A DNA stretch of 64,000 nucleotides, taken from contig CAXXEO010000002.1 of the NCBI GenBank assembly GCA_963664585.2, positions 1 to 64,000 on the forward strand. Direction: 5' to 3'. Both the position numbers and the translations under genes were made by a program. The DNA is from G963664585 sp963664585. Lineage in GTDB: Bacteria > Bacillota > Clostridia > Oscillospirales > Ruminococcaceae. The notes beneath the pieces are model-generated. The model was not told the DNA's origin. It did no database searches and saw only the letters and a list, made by a program, of their open reading frames with translations. Numbering within the stretch: the stretch's first letter is position 1; each line of letters begins with the position of its first letter. Of the stretch, positions 25,285 through 33,138 are shown one piece after another.

Positions 25285-26372
25285 ACGAAATAGCTCTGAG
25301 CATGTTACCGGTCATCATACTTCTCACCTTGATACAAGCGTATACCCCCTTCGTCACCAGAAAAAGCGAATGCTTCGGCGTATCCATTCCCCAGTCGGAA
25401 TTTCACAATCCCAATATTAACGCTATGCGAAAAAGTTATGCCCTATACATCGTGCTGATTGGGCTCATCACCTGCGCTGCCGTTTTCTTGTTTGGCACTG
25501 CGAACGTAATGATATGGACCATTTTACCCCTTCCGCTCATCGGCGTGGACTTTGGTGTCTATTATCTTTTTCACAGGCGTATGAAGGCGTTTAAAAATAC
25601 CACCGGCTGGGCACAGAACATGTCTGGTACCGTTGTGGTGGATACTTCCCCCGACGAGGCGGATTATCCCAGCCCAATCTGGCTTTTGGTTTATCCCGTC
25701 ATGATTCTGATGACAATCGCCTTTATTGCATCCACCTATCCCAACATGCCCGACCGCATTCCAATGCACTTCAATTTTGCCGGTATTGCGGACCGCTACG
25801 CCAATAAAACTCTGATGACCGCCTATTTCCCTGTCTTCGCCCAAGCATTTATGACGATTATTTTTACAGGTTGCTATTTTGTGATCAAGACCGCCCGCAA
25901 GCAGATTGATCCGGAAAATCCAGAAAAAAGCAGACACCAGGTGACAATATTCCGCAGAAGCTGGGGTCAGTTTATTCTGTTCTGCGGGGCGCTGATGCTT
26001 CTACTTTTCGCCGGGATTCCTTTCTTAACCATCGGTGTCCTATCCGCAAGCACATATTTATACTTTACGCTGGGTATGACGGGGGCTATTTGCGCAGCGT
26101 CTGTTTATCTCGCCGTGAAAATAGGTCAAGGGGGCAGCCGTGTATCCGGCCCCTCTAATTCCAAAGTGCTAAACGTAAGGGATGATGACCGTTTTTGGAA
26201 ATTGGGCGTCTTTTACTTTAATCCCGATGACCCCTCGCTTTTTGTTGAGAAGCGCTTTGGTATTGGCTGGACTTCTAACTTTGCCCGTCCCATGACCTAT
26301 GTGATCATAGCTGGCTTTATCCTGCTGATGGCGGTTTTCACGTTTGTTTCGATAAATGGTACAGCATCATAA
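25281..26372 (+). CDS. DUF1648 / DUF5808-like membrane protein
   Basis: A 363-residue polytopic membrane protein with about seven hydrophobic segments. The PNMPDRIPMHFNFAG motif (about residues 154-168) is the DUF1648 signature, shared with SdpI-type immunity proteins. The C-terminal WKLGVFYFNPDDPSLFVEKR segment matches the soluble DUF5808-type motif. Function is unknown. Pairing with a YtrA-type regulator is common and suggests a cell-envelope stress or immunity role; this is inference. Confidence 0.8.
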   Translation: MNEIALSMLPVIILLTLIQAYTPFVTRKSECFGVSIPQSEFHNPNINAMRKSYALYIVLIGLITCAAVFLFGTANVMIWTILPLPLIGVDFGVYYLFHRRMKAFKNTTGWAQNMSGTVVVDTSPDEADYPSPIWLLVYPVMILMTIAFIASTYPNMPDRIPMHFNFAGIADRYANKTLMTAYFPVFAQAFMTIIFTGCYFVIKTARKQIDPENPEKSRHQVTIFRRSWGQFILFCGALMLLLFAGIPFLTIGVLSASTYLYFTLGMTGAICAASVYLAVKIGQGGSRVSGPSNSKVLNVRDDDRFWKLGVFYFNPDDPSLFVEKRFGIGWTSNFARPMTYVIIAGFILLMAVFTFVSINGTAS

Positions 26373-26388
26373 AAGCTTTCAAACCAAC

Positions 26389-26491
26389 TATAGTTGATTG
26401 CTTGAAAACAAGCTTGTGATTTCTTCCCCCGCCTTCGGCGGGGGAAGAAAATGACGTTATATATAGCCAGTTTTTAAGTGAATTGGCTATA
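26389..26491 (+). repeat. Family 1 element, copy 7
   Basis: Near full length (103 bp) with a small deletion in the left end (GATTGCTTGA); TTC loop. Seventeen bases after the DUF1648 stop codon. Confidence 0.88.
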
Positions 26492-26492
26492 T

Positions 26493-26530
26493 GATTCGTT
26501 CTCCCCGCTTAAAGCGAGAAAAATAGAATC
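26493..26530. repeat. GC-core hairpin
   Basis: GATTCGTTCT arm, CCCCGC-TTAAA-GCG core and AATAGAATC arm; imperfect. Confidence 0.45.
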
Positions 26531-26556
26531 TGATGAACACTTATCATCAAAAGAAT

Positions 26557-26590
26557 CAGGGCCACCCGTAACGGGTGGCCCTGAAATTTT
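26557..26590 (+). terminator. Intrinsic terminator
   Basis: CAGGGCCACCCGT-AACGGGTGGCCCTG hairpin followed by AAATTTT, between two family 1 repeats; probably the end of the GntR-DUF1648 transcript. Confidence 0.7.
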
Positions 26591-26615
26591 GTAAAATAAT
26601 CGACGTAAGTAGCCA

Positions 26616-26721
26616 TATAGTTGATTAACTTGAAAACAAGCTTGTGATTTCTTCCCCCGCCTTCGGCGGGGGAAGAAAATGACGTTATATATATAGCCAG
26701 TTTTTAAGTGAATTGGCTATA
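26616..26721 (+). repeat. Family 1 106-bp dyad element, copy 8
   Basis: Full length with TTC loop; right end reads AAGTGAATTGGCTATA, the same variant as copy 7, so copies 7 and 8 share a recent ancestor. Confidence 0.9.
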
Positions 26722-26974
26722 CATAAATCAAAAGCTAACTTCATCTTATTTAAACAGGATCGTCTTTTTGTCTCTGCACCCTTGCCCCTAGCGGTGGTAA
26801 TTACAAATGCGAGCATCGTTTAATTCGGGATAAGGTATCAAACGTTCATCGAGAAAGCAAAAGGCCTGTAAGATACAAAGGGACAAGGCACTAAAATTCT
26901 TTTATTAAGAAAACGAGCGGGCAACAATGATACCCAACACAGGGAATGTTCGCGATTGTTCTTCTCGCCACGAA

Positions 26975-27106
26975 TCAGTCGGGATAGATCGCCGTTGCAT
27001 GACTCACATACCTAAGGCGCTCACACTGTCGTATAAGTCTTTCGATGAACAGCAGCGCCGCGATGACGAACGCCAGTACCATGATAATTCTGATCAATGC
27101 CTTCAT
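26975..27106 (-). CDS. Small single-pass membrane protein, hypothetical
   Basis: A 43-codon frame reading MKALIRIIMVLAFVIAALLF, then a charged tail with ERLIRQCERLRYVSH. One hydrophobic segment (residues 4-20) is followed by a basic amphipathic region. A GAAGGGGTG site lies 5-10 bases before the ATG. There is no neighbour on the same strand within 250 bases, and no family is recognised. It could be a toxin-like or regulatory small membrane protein, or a chance frame. Confidence 0.45.
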   Translation of the reverse strand: MKALIRIIMVLAFVIAALLFIERLIRQCERLRYVSHATAIYPD

Positions 27107-27146
27107 CCCTTTCACCCCTTCCGTCTCCTTAACGAATGTTAAAACT

Positions 27147-27230
27147 TATCGTTGATTCACTTGAAAACAAGCTTGTGATTTCTTTCCCCGCCTTCGGCGG
27201 GGAAAGAAAATGACGTTTTATATATAGCCA
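27147..27230 (+). repeat. Family 1 element, copy 9, right end missing
   Basis: Left end TATCGTTGATTCACTTG, core with TTC loop (one C and G fewer per arm), then homology stops at TATAGCCA. Confidence 0.85.
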
Positions 27231-27250
27231 ATAAAGAGAAGAGCTTGTAC

Positions 27251-27285
27251 TCTGTCTGCCCCACGCAGTATGGCAGACAGACAGA
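27251..27285. repeat. TCTGTCTG-armed hairpin
   Basis: TCTGTCTGCC pairs with GGCAGACAGA; same arms as 5161-5193. Confidence 0.5.
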
Positions 27286-27375
27286 AAAAAGTAACGATGG
27301 CGGGATAGTTTGTTTTTCCCGCATTTTTAGGGGAGATATACAAACACATTGAGGTTGGCATTGACTGTTACTTTT

Positions 27376-27924
27376 TCAATAACTCAAAATAGAGAATTTG
27401 TCAAAATAAGCAGGACCATAGGGATCAGCCGAGGTAAAATCAACCGGATAGTGGCTTCCATAGTGCGACCACCCTTCGGCATCGGACAGTTTATACAGAT
27501 TCCCTCTGATGACCGTATCAGTGTCGATTTGAGCGACATCCAAAACGGAGAGAAGAGCATCCGTGGGAATAAAGAGTACAGCGCCCCAGTAGATTCCCTG
27601 CAGATCCTCGCCCGCAATGGAATGATGAGAAACAGGAAGTTCGCAGGGGCTGCCATCGGCGGCGTACACATAGCGGTCATCAGAATAAACGGTAAGGGTG
27701 AGATAATGTTCCCCTGTACCAAAGCTGATGCGTAAGGCGCTTTCTTTTGGAGGGTCTACCTCAAATGCCCAGATGCGGATCGTAAGGCCTTCTCCATTCA
27801 AACAAAGCTGACACTGGGCGAAGGGCATATAGCTCTCTTTCTCCAGCGGATAGTCGGTAATCTTGGCCACCGGAATGGAATCATATCTCGGTTCGCCGCT
27901 CATACGGCGTATTAACACTGCCAT
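27376..27924 (-). CDS. CBM9-like (carbohydrate-binding family 9-like) domain protein
   Basis: A 182-residue soluble protein with no signal peptide. The C-terminal RGNLYKLSDAEGWSHYGSHY segment and the following PYGPAYFDKFSIL resemble the conserved end of small CBM9-like proteins found in Clostridia, and the YWGAVLFIPTDALL-type strand fits. Ligand unknown. It starts five bases after the ilvN stop, with its ribosome site inside ilvN, so it is part of the ilv operon; a link to branched-chain amino-acid synthesis is not established. Confidence 0.55.
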   Translation of the reverse strand: MAVLIRRMSGEPRYDSIPVAKITDYPLEKESYMPFAQCQLCLNGEGLTIRIWAFEVDPPKESALRISFGTGEHYLTLTVYSDDRYVYAADGSPCELPVSHHSIAGEDLQGIYWGAVLFIPTDALLSVLDVAQIDTDTVIRGNLYKLSDAEGWSHYGSHYPVDFTSADPYGPAYFDKFSILSY

Positions 27925-27929
27925 CGCTT

Positions 27930-28466
27930 TTAAATCCCTTCTCCTGCTGGTTTTTTAGCTTCACCGTTCTTTTCTTTATACCCGATGGTTCCAGAGCCCT
28001 TCTCCAGGGCCACTGCGCCAGTACGGGCCAGTTCCTGTATTTTATAGGAACTTAAAAGCTCTACGGCCAAATCCACACGCTCAGGCCGGTCACAAATTTC
28101 GACAGTCAGGGTAGTGTGGGATATGTCCACGATCTTCGCATTCATCACGCGGGCAATGTCGATGACCTCACCTCTCGCCTGGGCGGTAATACCCACCTTG
28201 ATCAACGCCAGTTCCCTGCGGGTAGTTTCATCGGCTGAAAGCTCCTTGACCTTGAGTACATCAATCAACTTGTTTAGCTGTTTTTCCATCTGCTCAACCG
28301 TATACTCGTTACAATCCACAACGATGGTCATACGGGAAATGGTACGATCATCAGTCGTGCCCACCGTCAGGCTGTCAATATTGAAGCCCCTGCGGGAAAA
28401 AAGCCCGGAGATTCTCGACAGGACGCCCGCCCTGTTTTCAACGAGTACCGACATCGTATGCTTCAT
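27930..28466 (-). CDS. ilvN: Acetolactate synthase small (regulatory) subunit
   Basis: Regulatory subunit giving valine feedback control. It has 178 residues from ATG 28466, which has GGAG 7 bases upstream. The ACT domain covers residues 1-75: HTMSVLVENRAGVLSRISGLF and RGFNIDSLTVGTT. A second ferredoxin-like half with ELALIKVGITAQARGEV follows. The C-terminal tail is Lys/Glu-rich. It lies 153 bases downstream of ilvB. Confidence 0.93.
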   Translation of the reverse strand: MKHTMSVLVENRAGVLSRISGLFSRRGFNIDSLTVGTTDDRTISRMTIVVDCNEYTVEQMEKQLNKLIDVLKVKELSADETTRRELALIKVGITAQARGEVIDIARVMNAKIVDISHTTLTVEICDRPERVDLAVELLSSYKIQELARTGAVALEKGSGTIGYKEKNGEAKKPAGEGI

Positions 28467-28478
28467 AAGTCGCTCCAT

Positions 28479-28619
28479 TCCGCCGCTTTGCGTCGGCGCA
28501 AAATGAAATATTTGCTCTTATCGTGCAAAGGAATGATAAGAGCTTCATGGTCTTCTCCCACGATTTAGAGAAAAGGGCAAGGCCATGTGAATAAGTCGCG
28601 GAGGCGGTTAAGGGGCAAG
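28479..28619 (-). other. ilvB-ilvN spacer with hairpin
   Basis: Contains GCTCTTATC paired with GATAAGAGC around a 12-base loop near 28515-28545. It might attenuate or protect the mRNA between the subunits; no T tract follows. Confidence 0.4.
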
Positions 28620-30236
28620 TTATAGCAAAGAGGCTTCTTCCGGATAAACGGCACATTCAATGATGAGCGGACCTTTTTCGGAGCCAAGGCGTCGTATGGC
28701 GGCATCCGCCTCGGCATCGTTTTCGACCCTGACGGCCGGAATGCCATAGGCAGCGGCGATCCCCAGTATGTCTGGCCCTCCGTCAAGCGAGACGGCTGTG
28801 CGGTTCCCCTGATAAGAGTGCTGCTGTATTTCACCAACCATGCCCAACCGGTTGTTTTTCATAACCACCAGACAGAGCTCTATATCATGCTGGCAGAGGG
28901 TGGCTAGCTCCATCATCTCCATCTGAAAGGAGCCATCCCCGCAAATAGCAACCACCTGCCTGCCGGGAGCGGCAAGCTTGGCCCCGATAGCGGCGGGCAG
29001 CGCATAGCCCATTGTGCCCATTCCACCAGAGGTCAAAAGCCTTCCTTCCTCCACCGAGAACCCTCTGGCCGTCCAAAGCTGGTTCTGTCCCACGTCGGCT
29101 GCAATGATACCGCCCTTCTCCATGTGAGCACTAAGCTCTTTGACGAAGCGGCCAGGATTGACAAAGTCCGTTCTCAGATGTGGCTTTGGCACAGCATTTT
29201 GCCTTTCGCCTAGCGTCTGGGTCCACTGGGCGCTGTCAGCTCGGGGGGATTTTTCCAAAAGCTGGCCCAATATGGTACGAACGTCGCCGACGACAGGGAT
29301 ATCTGTTCCCAGGTTTTTTCCAATCTCCGCCGGATCAATATCGATATGGACGATGGTACAGGATTCCCCGACCAGATGGGGATTGTTAATTGCCCTGTCC
29401 CCGACCCTCGCACCTAGAACAATAAGAAGATCCGCCTCACTCACCGCTTGGTTGGCGGTGGCAAATCCGTGGGTACCGATCATACCGACAGAAAGAGGAT
29501 GCCCCACAGGAAGAGAGCCTAAACCCATCATCGTAGTCACCGCAGGAATTCCCGCCGCGATACAGAACTCTAATAGAAGCTCCTGGGCTCCCGAGGAAAT
29601 CACTCCGCCGCCCGCACAGACCAACGGCCGCTTGGAATCTTTGATCGCGGACACCACACGCTTAATTTGTATCGCGTGTCCCCGCTCAACTGGGCGGTAG
29701 CCTCTGATTTCCGCGTTTACAGGATAGAAAAACTTTTTTATTTGTTCAAGCTGTACATCGATGGGTATATCAATCAGCACCGGCCCGGGGCGCCCCGTTC
29801 CGGCGATGGTAAAAGCCTCTTTTATGATCCTTGGTATATCCTCCGCTTGCCGCACCAGGAAGCTGTGTTTGGTGAAAGGCTCCGCTGCGCCGGTAATATC
29901 TGCCTCTTGAAAGACGTCACGCCCCAAAAGGGAGCTTTGAACCTGTCCGGTGATAGCCACCATGGCCACGCTGTCCATATAGGCGGTGGCTAGGGCGGTA
30001 ATCAGATTTGTCGCGCCCGGACCCGAGGTAGTGACGCAGACCCCCACCTTGCCCGATATACGTGAATAGCCGCTCGCTGCATGGCCTGCATTCTGCTCTT
30101 GACGCACCAGAATATGCCGTATTCCGCTTTGGGAAAGGGCGTCATAAAAGGGGCAAATCGCTGCTCCCGGATATCCGAAGACAACCGAAACGCCCTGGGC
30201 TTTCAGGCTTTCCACGATGGCTGATGCTCCTGTCAT
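28620..30236 (-). CDS. ilvB: Acetolactate synthase large (catalytic) subunit
   Basis: Thiamine-diphosphate and FAD-dependent enzyme that joins two pyruvates (or pyruvate and 2-oxobutyrate) in branched-chain amino-acid synthesis. It has 538 residues, slightly short of the usual 550-570. N-terminal domain: VFGYPGAAICPFYDAL and RQEQNAGHAASGYSR (catalytic Glu is in the 47-50 region). Central: GATNLITALATAYMDSVAMVAITGQV. C-terminal TPP motif: CGDGSFQMEMMELATL. Promoter and start are clear. Confidence 0.95.
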   Translation of the reverse strand: MTGASAIVESLKAQGVSVVFGYPGAAICPFYDALSQSGIRHILVRQEQNAGHAASGYSRISGKVGVCVTTSGPGATNLITALATAYMDSVAMVAITGQVQSSLLGRDVFQEADITGAAEPFTKHSFLVRQAEDIPRIIKEAFTIAGTGRPGPVLIDIPIDVQLEQIKKFFYPVNAEIRGYRPVERGHAIQIKRVVSAIKDSKRPLVCAGGGVISSGAQELLLEFCIAAGIPAVTTMMGLGSLPVGHPLSVGMIGTHGFATANQAVSEADLLIVLGARVGDRAINNPHLVGESCTIVHIDIDPAEIGKNLGTDIPVVGDVRTILGQLLEKSPRADSAQWTQTLGERQNAVPKPHLRTDFVNPGRFVKELSAHMEKGGIIAADVGQNQLWTARGFSVEEGRLLTSGGMGTMGYALPAAIGAKLAAPGRQVVAICGDGSFQMEMMELATLCQHDIELCLVVMKNNRLGMVGEIQQHSYQGNRTAVSLDGGPDILGIAAAYGIPAVRVENDAEADAAIRRLGSEKGPLIIECAVYPEEASLL

Positions 30237-30776
30237 ATGCCAAATACCCCCTGATTTCTACTTTTTTAAGTATACCCTTTTTCCTACTTTTGCGCAATAA
30301 AAAAGGGTTTAAAACTTTCTTAACAGGCAACAGAGCCAAATTTTGCGAAGCAAAGCCTAATTTCAAATTTAACGGCAATCATCGCTGCTGTTTACCCCCT
30401 AAGGTGGAGAAAACAGAAGCGAAAATGAAGTGCCAGTGAAACTGGTTTTTGTATCACTATTTGACAGCGCTTGACACGGGAGTTAGAATAGGTGTAGCTT
30501 TCGCAGCTTATTGCAATAGTCTGGACTTCTTTCTATTCGTTTTTCAACCGCTAAAGCACACGCAACAATTCTGCCCAGGCTTTACCGTTCGGTGCGCTGC
30601 CTATAGATCATTCGAAGAAGCACCTTGCGCCCATGGCCCGTTTGCCGGGTGGCATTGCAGGTGCAGTTATGTTAGAATGGCTTTGGTTCAAAATTTCTGG
30701 AGTATATCGAAACAATTATAGAAAACGAAACCGCTTAAGGGGAGGATTGTCTGAATTTATTCAGATATTACCATTC
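30237..30776. other. Divergent interval between ilvB and the binding-protein gene
   Basis: It holds the ilvB promoter (30269-30297) and a possible TTGACA box at 30469 on the plus strand. Searching by eye for a cobalamin riboswitch box, which would suit the downstream gene, found none. Several short plus-strand frames lack ribosome sites. Confidence 0.5.
30269..30297 (-). promoter_or_regulatory. ilvB promoter
   Basis: Minus strand TTGCGC (30292-30297), 17-base spacer, TATACT (30269-30274). The leader is only about 25-30 nt, so no T-box or leader-peptide attenuator fits. Confidence 0.65.
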
Positions 30777-31752
30777 ATGAAAAGTTTAAAAATATTTTTC
30801 ACTGTTCTTGCAGGTGTGATCATATTGACTGCTTGCTCAACCGGAGGAGAAAAAAAGTCCTCTTATCCTGTAACCGTAGGAAACCTCACCTTTAAAGAAC
30901 CCCCTGTGTCTTTGGTATCTCTCTCTCCTGCCCTGACCGAGACGGTTTATGCCCTTGGTTATGGAAGCAAGCTTGTGGGGGTGAGTAACTACTGTGACCG
31001 CCCAACCGTCACCGGTGAGCTTAAACGGTGCGGAAGCGCGCTGGCACCCGACATCGACGCCATCAAGGCCCTTGCCCCCAAGCTGATTTTGTCCTCTGCG
31101 GCGTTGGCAGAAGCCGATTTGATCGCTCTTCAACAGTTGGATATCAACGTTTTGGTAGTCCCCAGGGCGAACGACCTTGAGGGAATCTATAAAAACTACG
31201 AGACCCTTGCTAAAAGTTTTCGTCGGTGAGGACGAGGGCGCTTTTAAGGCTAAACAGCTTCGCTATTATGGTGACACTGTCCTTTCCTATGTAACTAAAG
31301 CCGTATCAGCCAACCTTAGCGCAAGCGAGGCTCCCACCGCCATCCTTTTGCGGAAGCTGAACTTTACTATGGCTACCGGCGACACCCTTGAGGGGCAGAT
31401 CCTCGCCAAAATGGGCCTGCAAAACCAGGCAGCTAACTACAGCTCCTGGAGCTATCCCAAAGAGAAAGAGCCCGATCTAAACCCAAATATCATCTTCTAT
31501 CACAGCGGGATGGATGTGGCTCAAATTACCGCGAGCAACTATTACAAACTGACCTCTGCGGTAAAAAATCAAAAGCTTTATCCAGTGGATATGACGGCTT
31601 TTGAACGTCAATCTCCCTATATGTTCCAGGTGCTGGAATCGATGGCGCGCACAGCCTTTCCAGAAGCCTTGACAGCAGAGAAACCATCCGTTGTCCTTCC
31701 GGAGCTTTTAGAGACAAGACTGGCAGAAAAGAAGAAATGGTTCTTTTTCTAG
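30777..31752 (+). pseudogene. Periplasmic-binding-type lipoprotein (BtuF/FhuD type), one frameshift
   Basis: Solute-binding lipoprotein of the cobalamin/iron-complex class. It has a signal peptide with lipobox LTAC and then VSLSPALTETVYALGYGSKLVGVSNYCDRP, the typical opening of BtuF-like proteins. The reading frame breaks near 31212-31220: LAKSFRR-stop versus LLKVFVGEDEGAF in the +1 frame. Removing one A of the A4 run restores a 324-codon gene. A solute-binding fold with a long helix would then be complete. Transporter genes are not adjacent. Start: ATG 30777 by the signal peptide; the nearest GGGGAGG is 30 bases upstream, so the start is uncertain. Confidence 0.75.
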
Positions 31753-31858
31753 TATAGTTGATTCACTTGAAAACAAGCTTGTGATTTCTTCCCCCGCCGA
31801 AGGCGGGGGAAAAAAATGACGTTTTAACTATAGCCAGTTTTTAAGTTAATTGGCTATA
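31753..31858 (+). repeat. Family 1 106-bp dyad element, copy 10
   Basis: Full length, GAA loop, beginning at the base right after the stop codon of the binding-protein gene. Confidence 0.9.
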
Positions 31859-31915
31859 TATTGTCTCATCTTAAACTTGTATATCCCTCCCTTCGGCGGG
31901 GGAATATACATGAGA
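31859..31915 (-). repeat. Partial family 2 repeat, copy C
   Basis: TTGTCTCATCTTAAACTTGT and a damaged core CCCTCCCTTCGGCGGGGG match the inverted family 2 sequence; the far half is missing. It abuts copy 10 of family 1. Confidence 0.7.
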
Positions 31916-31926
31916 ATGAAATTAGT

Positions 31927-31953
31927 AAAAGCGCCTGATGACAGGCGCTTTTT
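31927..31953 (+). terminator. Intrinsic terminator
   Basis: AAAAGCGCCTG-ATGA-CAGGCGCTTTTT. The stem is the same as the terminator after ypeB at 42231-42258. Confidence 0.85.
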
Positions 31954-31984
31954 GTATGCCATAAAATGCAGAGACGATTCGTTT

Positions 31985-32004
31985 TAGCCAATTAACTTGA
32001 AGAC
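31985..32004 (-). repeat. Solo end of a family 1 element
   Basis: TAGCCAATTAACTTGAAGAC matches the CCAA-type end of family 1 without any core. Confidence 0.6.
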
Positions 32005-32052
32005 AGACTAATGTGCTTCAAGAAGGCGCCTGATAAATCCCGGCAAAGGGTA

Positions 32053-32988
32053 TCAGCGCAGTTCCACCTTGTCAATGATAAAGCGAGGACGGTGCTTTGT
32101 TTCTTTATAAACGCGGCCAACATACTCACCGACGATGCCGAGTCCCAGAAGCTGAATCCCGCATACCGTCCAGACAGAGGCGATCAGATACTGCAATGTA
32201 CCCGTTACGCCAACCAAAGCCATGATCATCATGGCAAGGATCGACAAGGCCAAAATCACTACGCCTGCCCATGTCACCAACCTTAAGGGCTTGATTGAAA
32301 AGGCAGTGATGCCGTCAATGGCAAAGGTGATCATCTTTTTAAGAGGGTATTTCGAGCTTCCGGCAAAGCGTTCGCCGCGCTCATATTCCACCGTGCTGCT
32401 TTTAAAACCGATGAGGGGGACGATTCCACGCAGGAAGAGATTGGCCTCTTCAAAGGAGCATAGAGCTTCCAGTGCACGTCTGCTCATGAGTCGATAGTCG
32501 GCATGGTTATGGACGATCTCCACGCCGAGGGCCTTCATAAAGCGGTAAAACCCTTGGGCAGTTCCACGCTTAAAGGCAGTATCCTTCTCACGGCTGGAGC
32601 GCACCCCATATACAACATCACATCCTTGCATGTACCCTTCAACAAAGCGATCTATGGCATCAATGTCATCCTGTAGATCAGCATCCATAGAGATGGCCAT
32701 ATCACAGTGCTCCTTAGCGATGGACAAGCCCGCCAAAAGAGCATTTTGGTGCCCCATATTGCGCGAGAGCTTAACACCGGCGAAATGGGCGTCTTCGCGA
32801 GAAAGGTCGGCAATCATACTCCAGGTGCGGTCACGGCTGCCATCGTCAACAAAGACGATCCTGCTTTCGACGGAAACAAGACCTTGTTCGGTCAGAGCGG
32901 TGAGCTTTTGCAAAAGCCGCTTAGAGGTTTCAGGCAGCACCTCTTCTTCGTTATAACAGGGAACTACAATATACAAGATGTCTATCAT
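32053..32988 (-). CDS. Glycosyltransferase family 2, GtrB/CsbB type
   Basis: Membrane-bound GT2 that, in characterised relatives, moves a sugar from a nucleotide donor to undecaprenyl phosphate. It has 311 residues. GT-A landmarks: VPCYNEEEVLPET near the start, VFVDDGSRDRTW (about 45-55) and SMDADLQDD (about 95). Two C-terminal hydrophobic segments (about 225-250 and 260-285) anchor it, and the tail is RPRFIIDKVELR. ATG 32988 has GAGGGTG upstream. It follows the YfhO gene on the same strand, the order partner expected for C55-P-sugar based polymer decoration. Confidence 0.88.
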   Translation of the reverse strand: MIDILYIVVPCYNEEEVLPETSKRLLQKLTALTEQGLVSVESRIVFVDDGSRDRTWSMIADLSREDAHFAGVKLSRNMGHQNALLAGLSIAKEHCDMAISMDADLQDDIDAIDRFVEGYMQGCDVVYGVRSSREKDTAFKRGTAQGFYRFMKALGVEIVHNHADYRLMSRRALEALCSFEEANLFLRGIVPLIGFKSSTVEYERGERFAGSSKYPLKKMITFAIDGITAFSIKPLRLVTWAGVVILALSILAMMIMALVGVTGTLQYLIASVWTVCGIQLLGLGIVGEYVGRVYKETKHRPRFIIDKVELR

Positions 32989-33138
32989 GATCAGCACCCT
33001 CAATCTTTGTCTTACAATGGCGCGGGTTTTTAACGAAATTGTAAATTATACGAATTAACATTAAGATTTGCTTTCATCCTGTACTTCTCTTCGCCGTTTG
33101 GGATGAGCAGCAAATGCTTCTTGGGGAAAGTGATATTA

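Larger units (their letters stand above)
26373..26974. other. Gene-free interval with two repeats and a terminator
   Basis: Besides copies 7 and 8 and the hairpins listed separately, the stretch 26722-26974 shows nothing recognisable. Confidence 0.6.

Noticed and set aside
30450..30776. Cobalamin riboswitch upstream of the BtuF-like gene
   Set aside because: Looked for the B12 box and core sequence; only a chance GGCCCG/CGGG hairpin near 30632-30650 is present.
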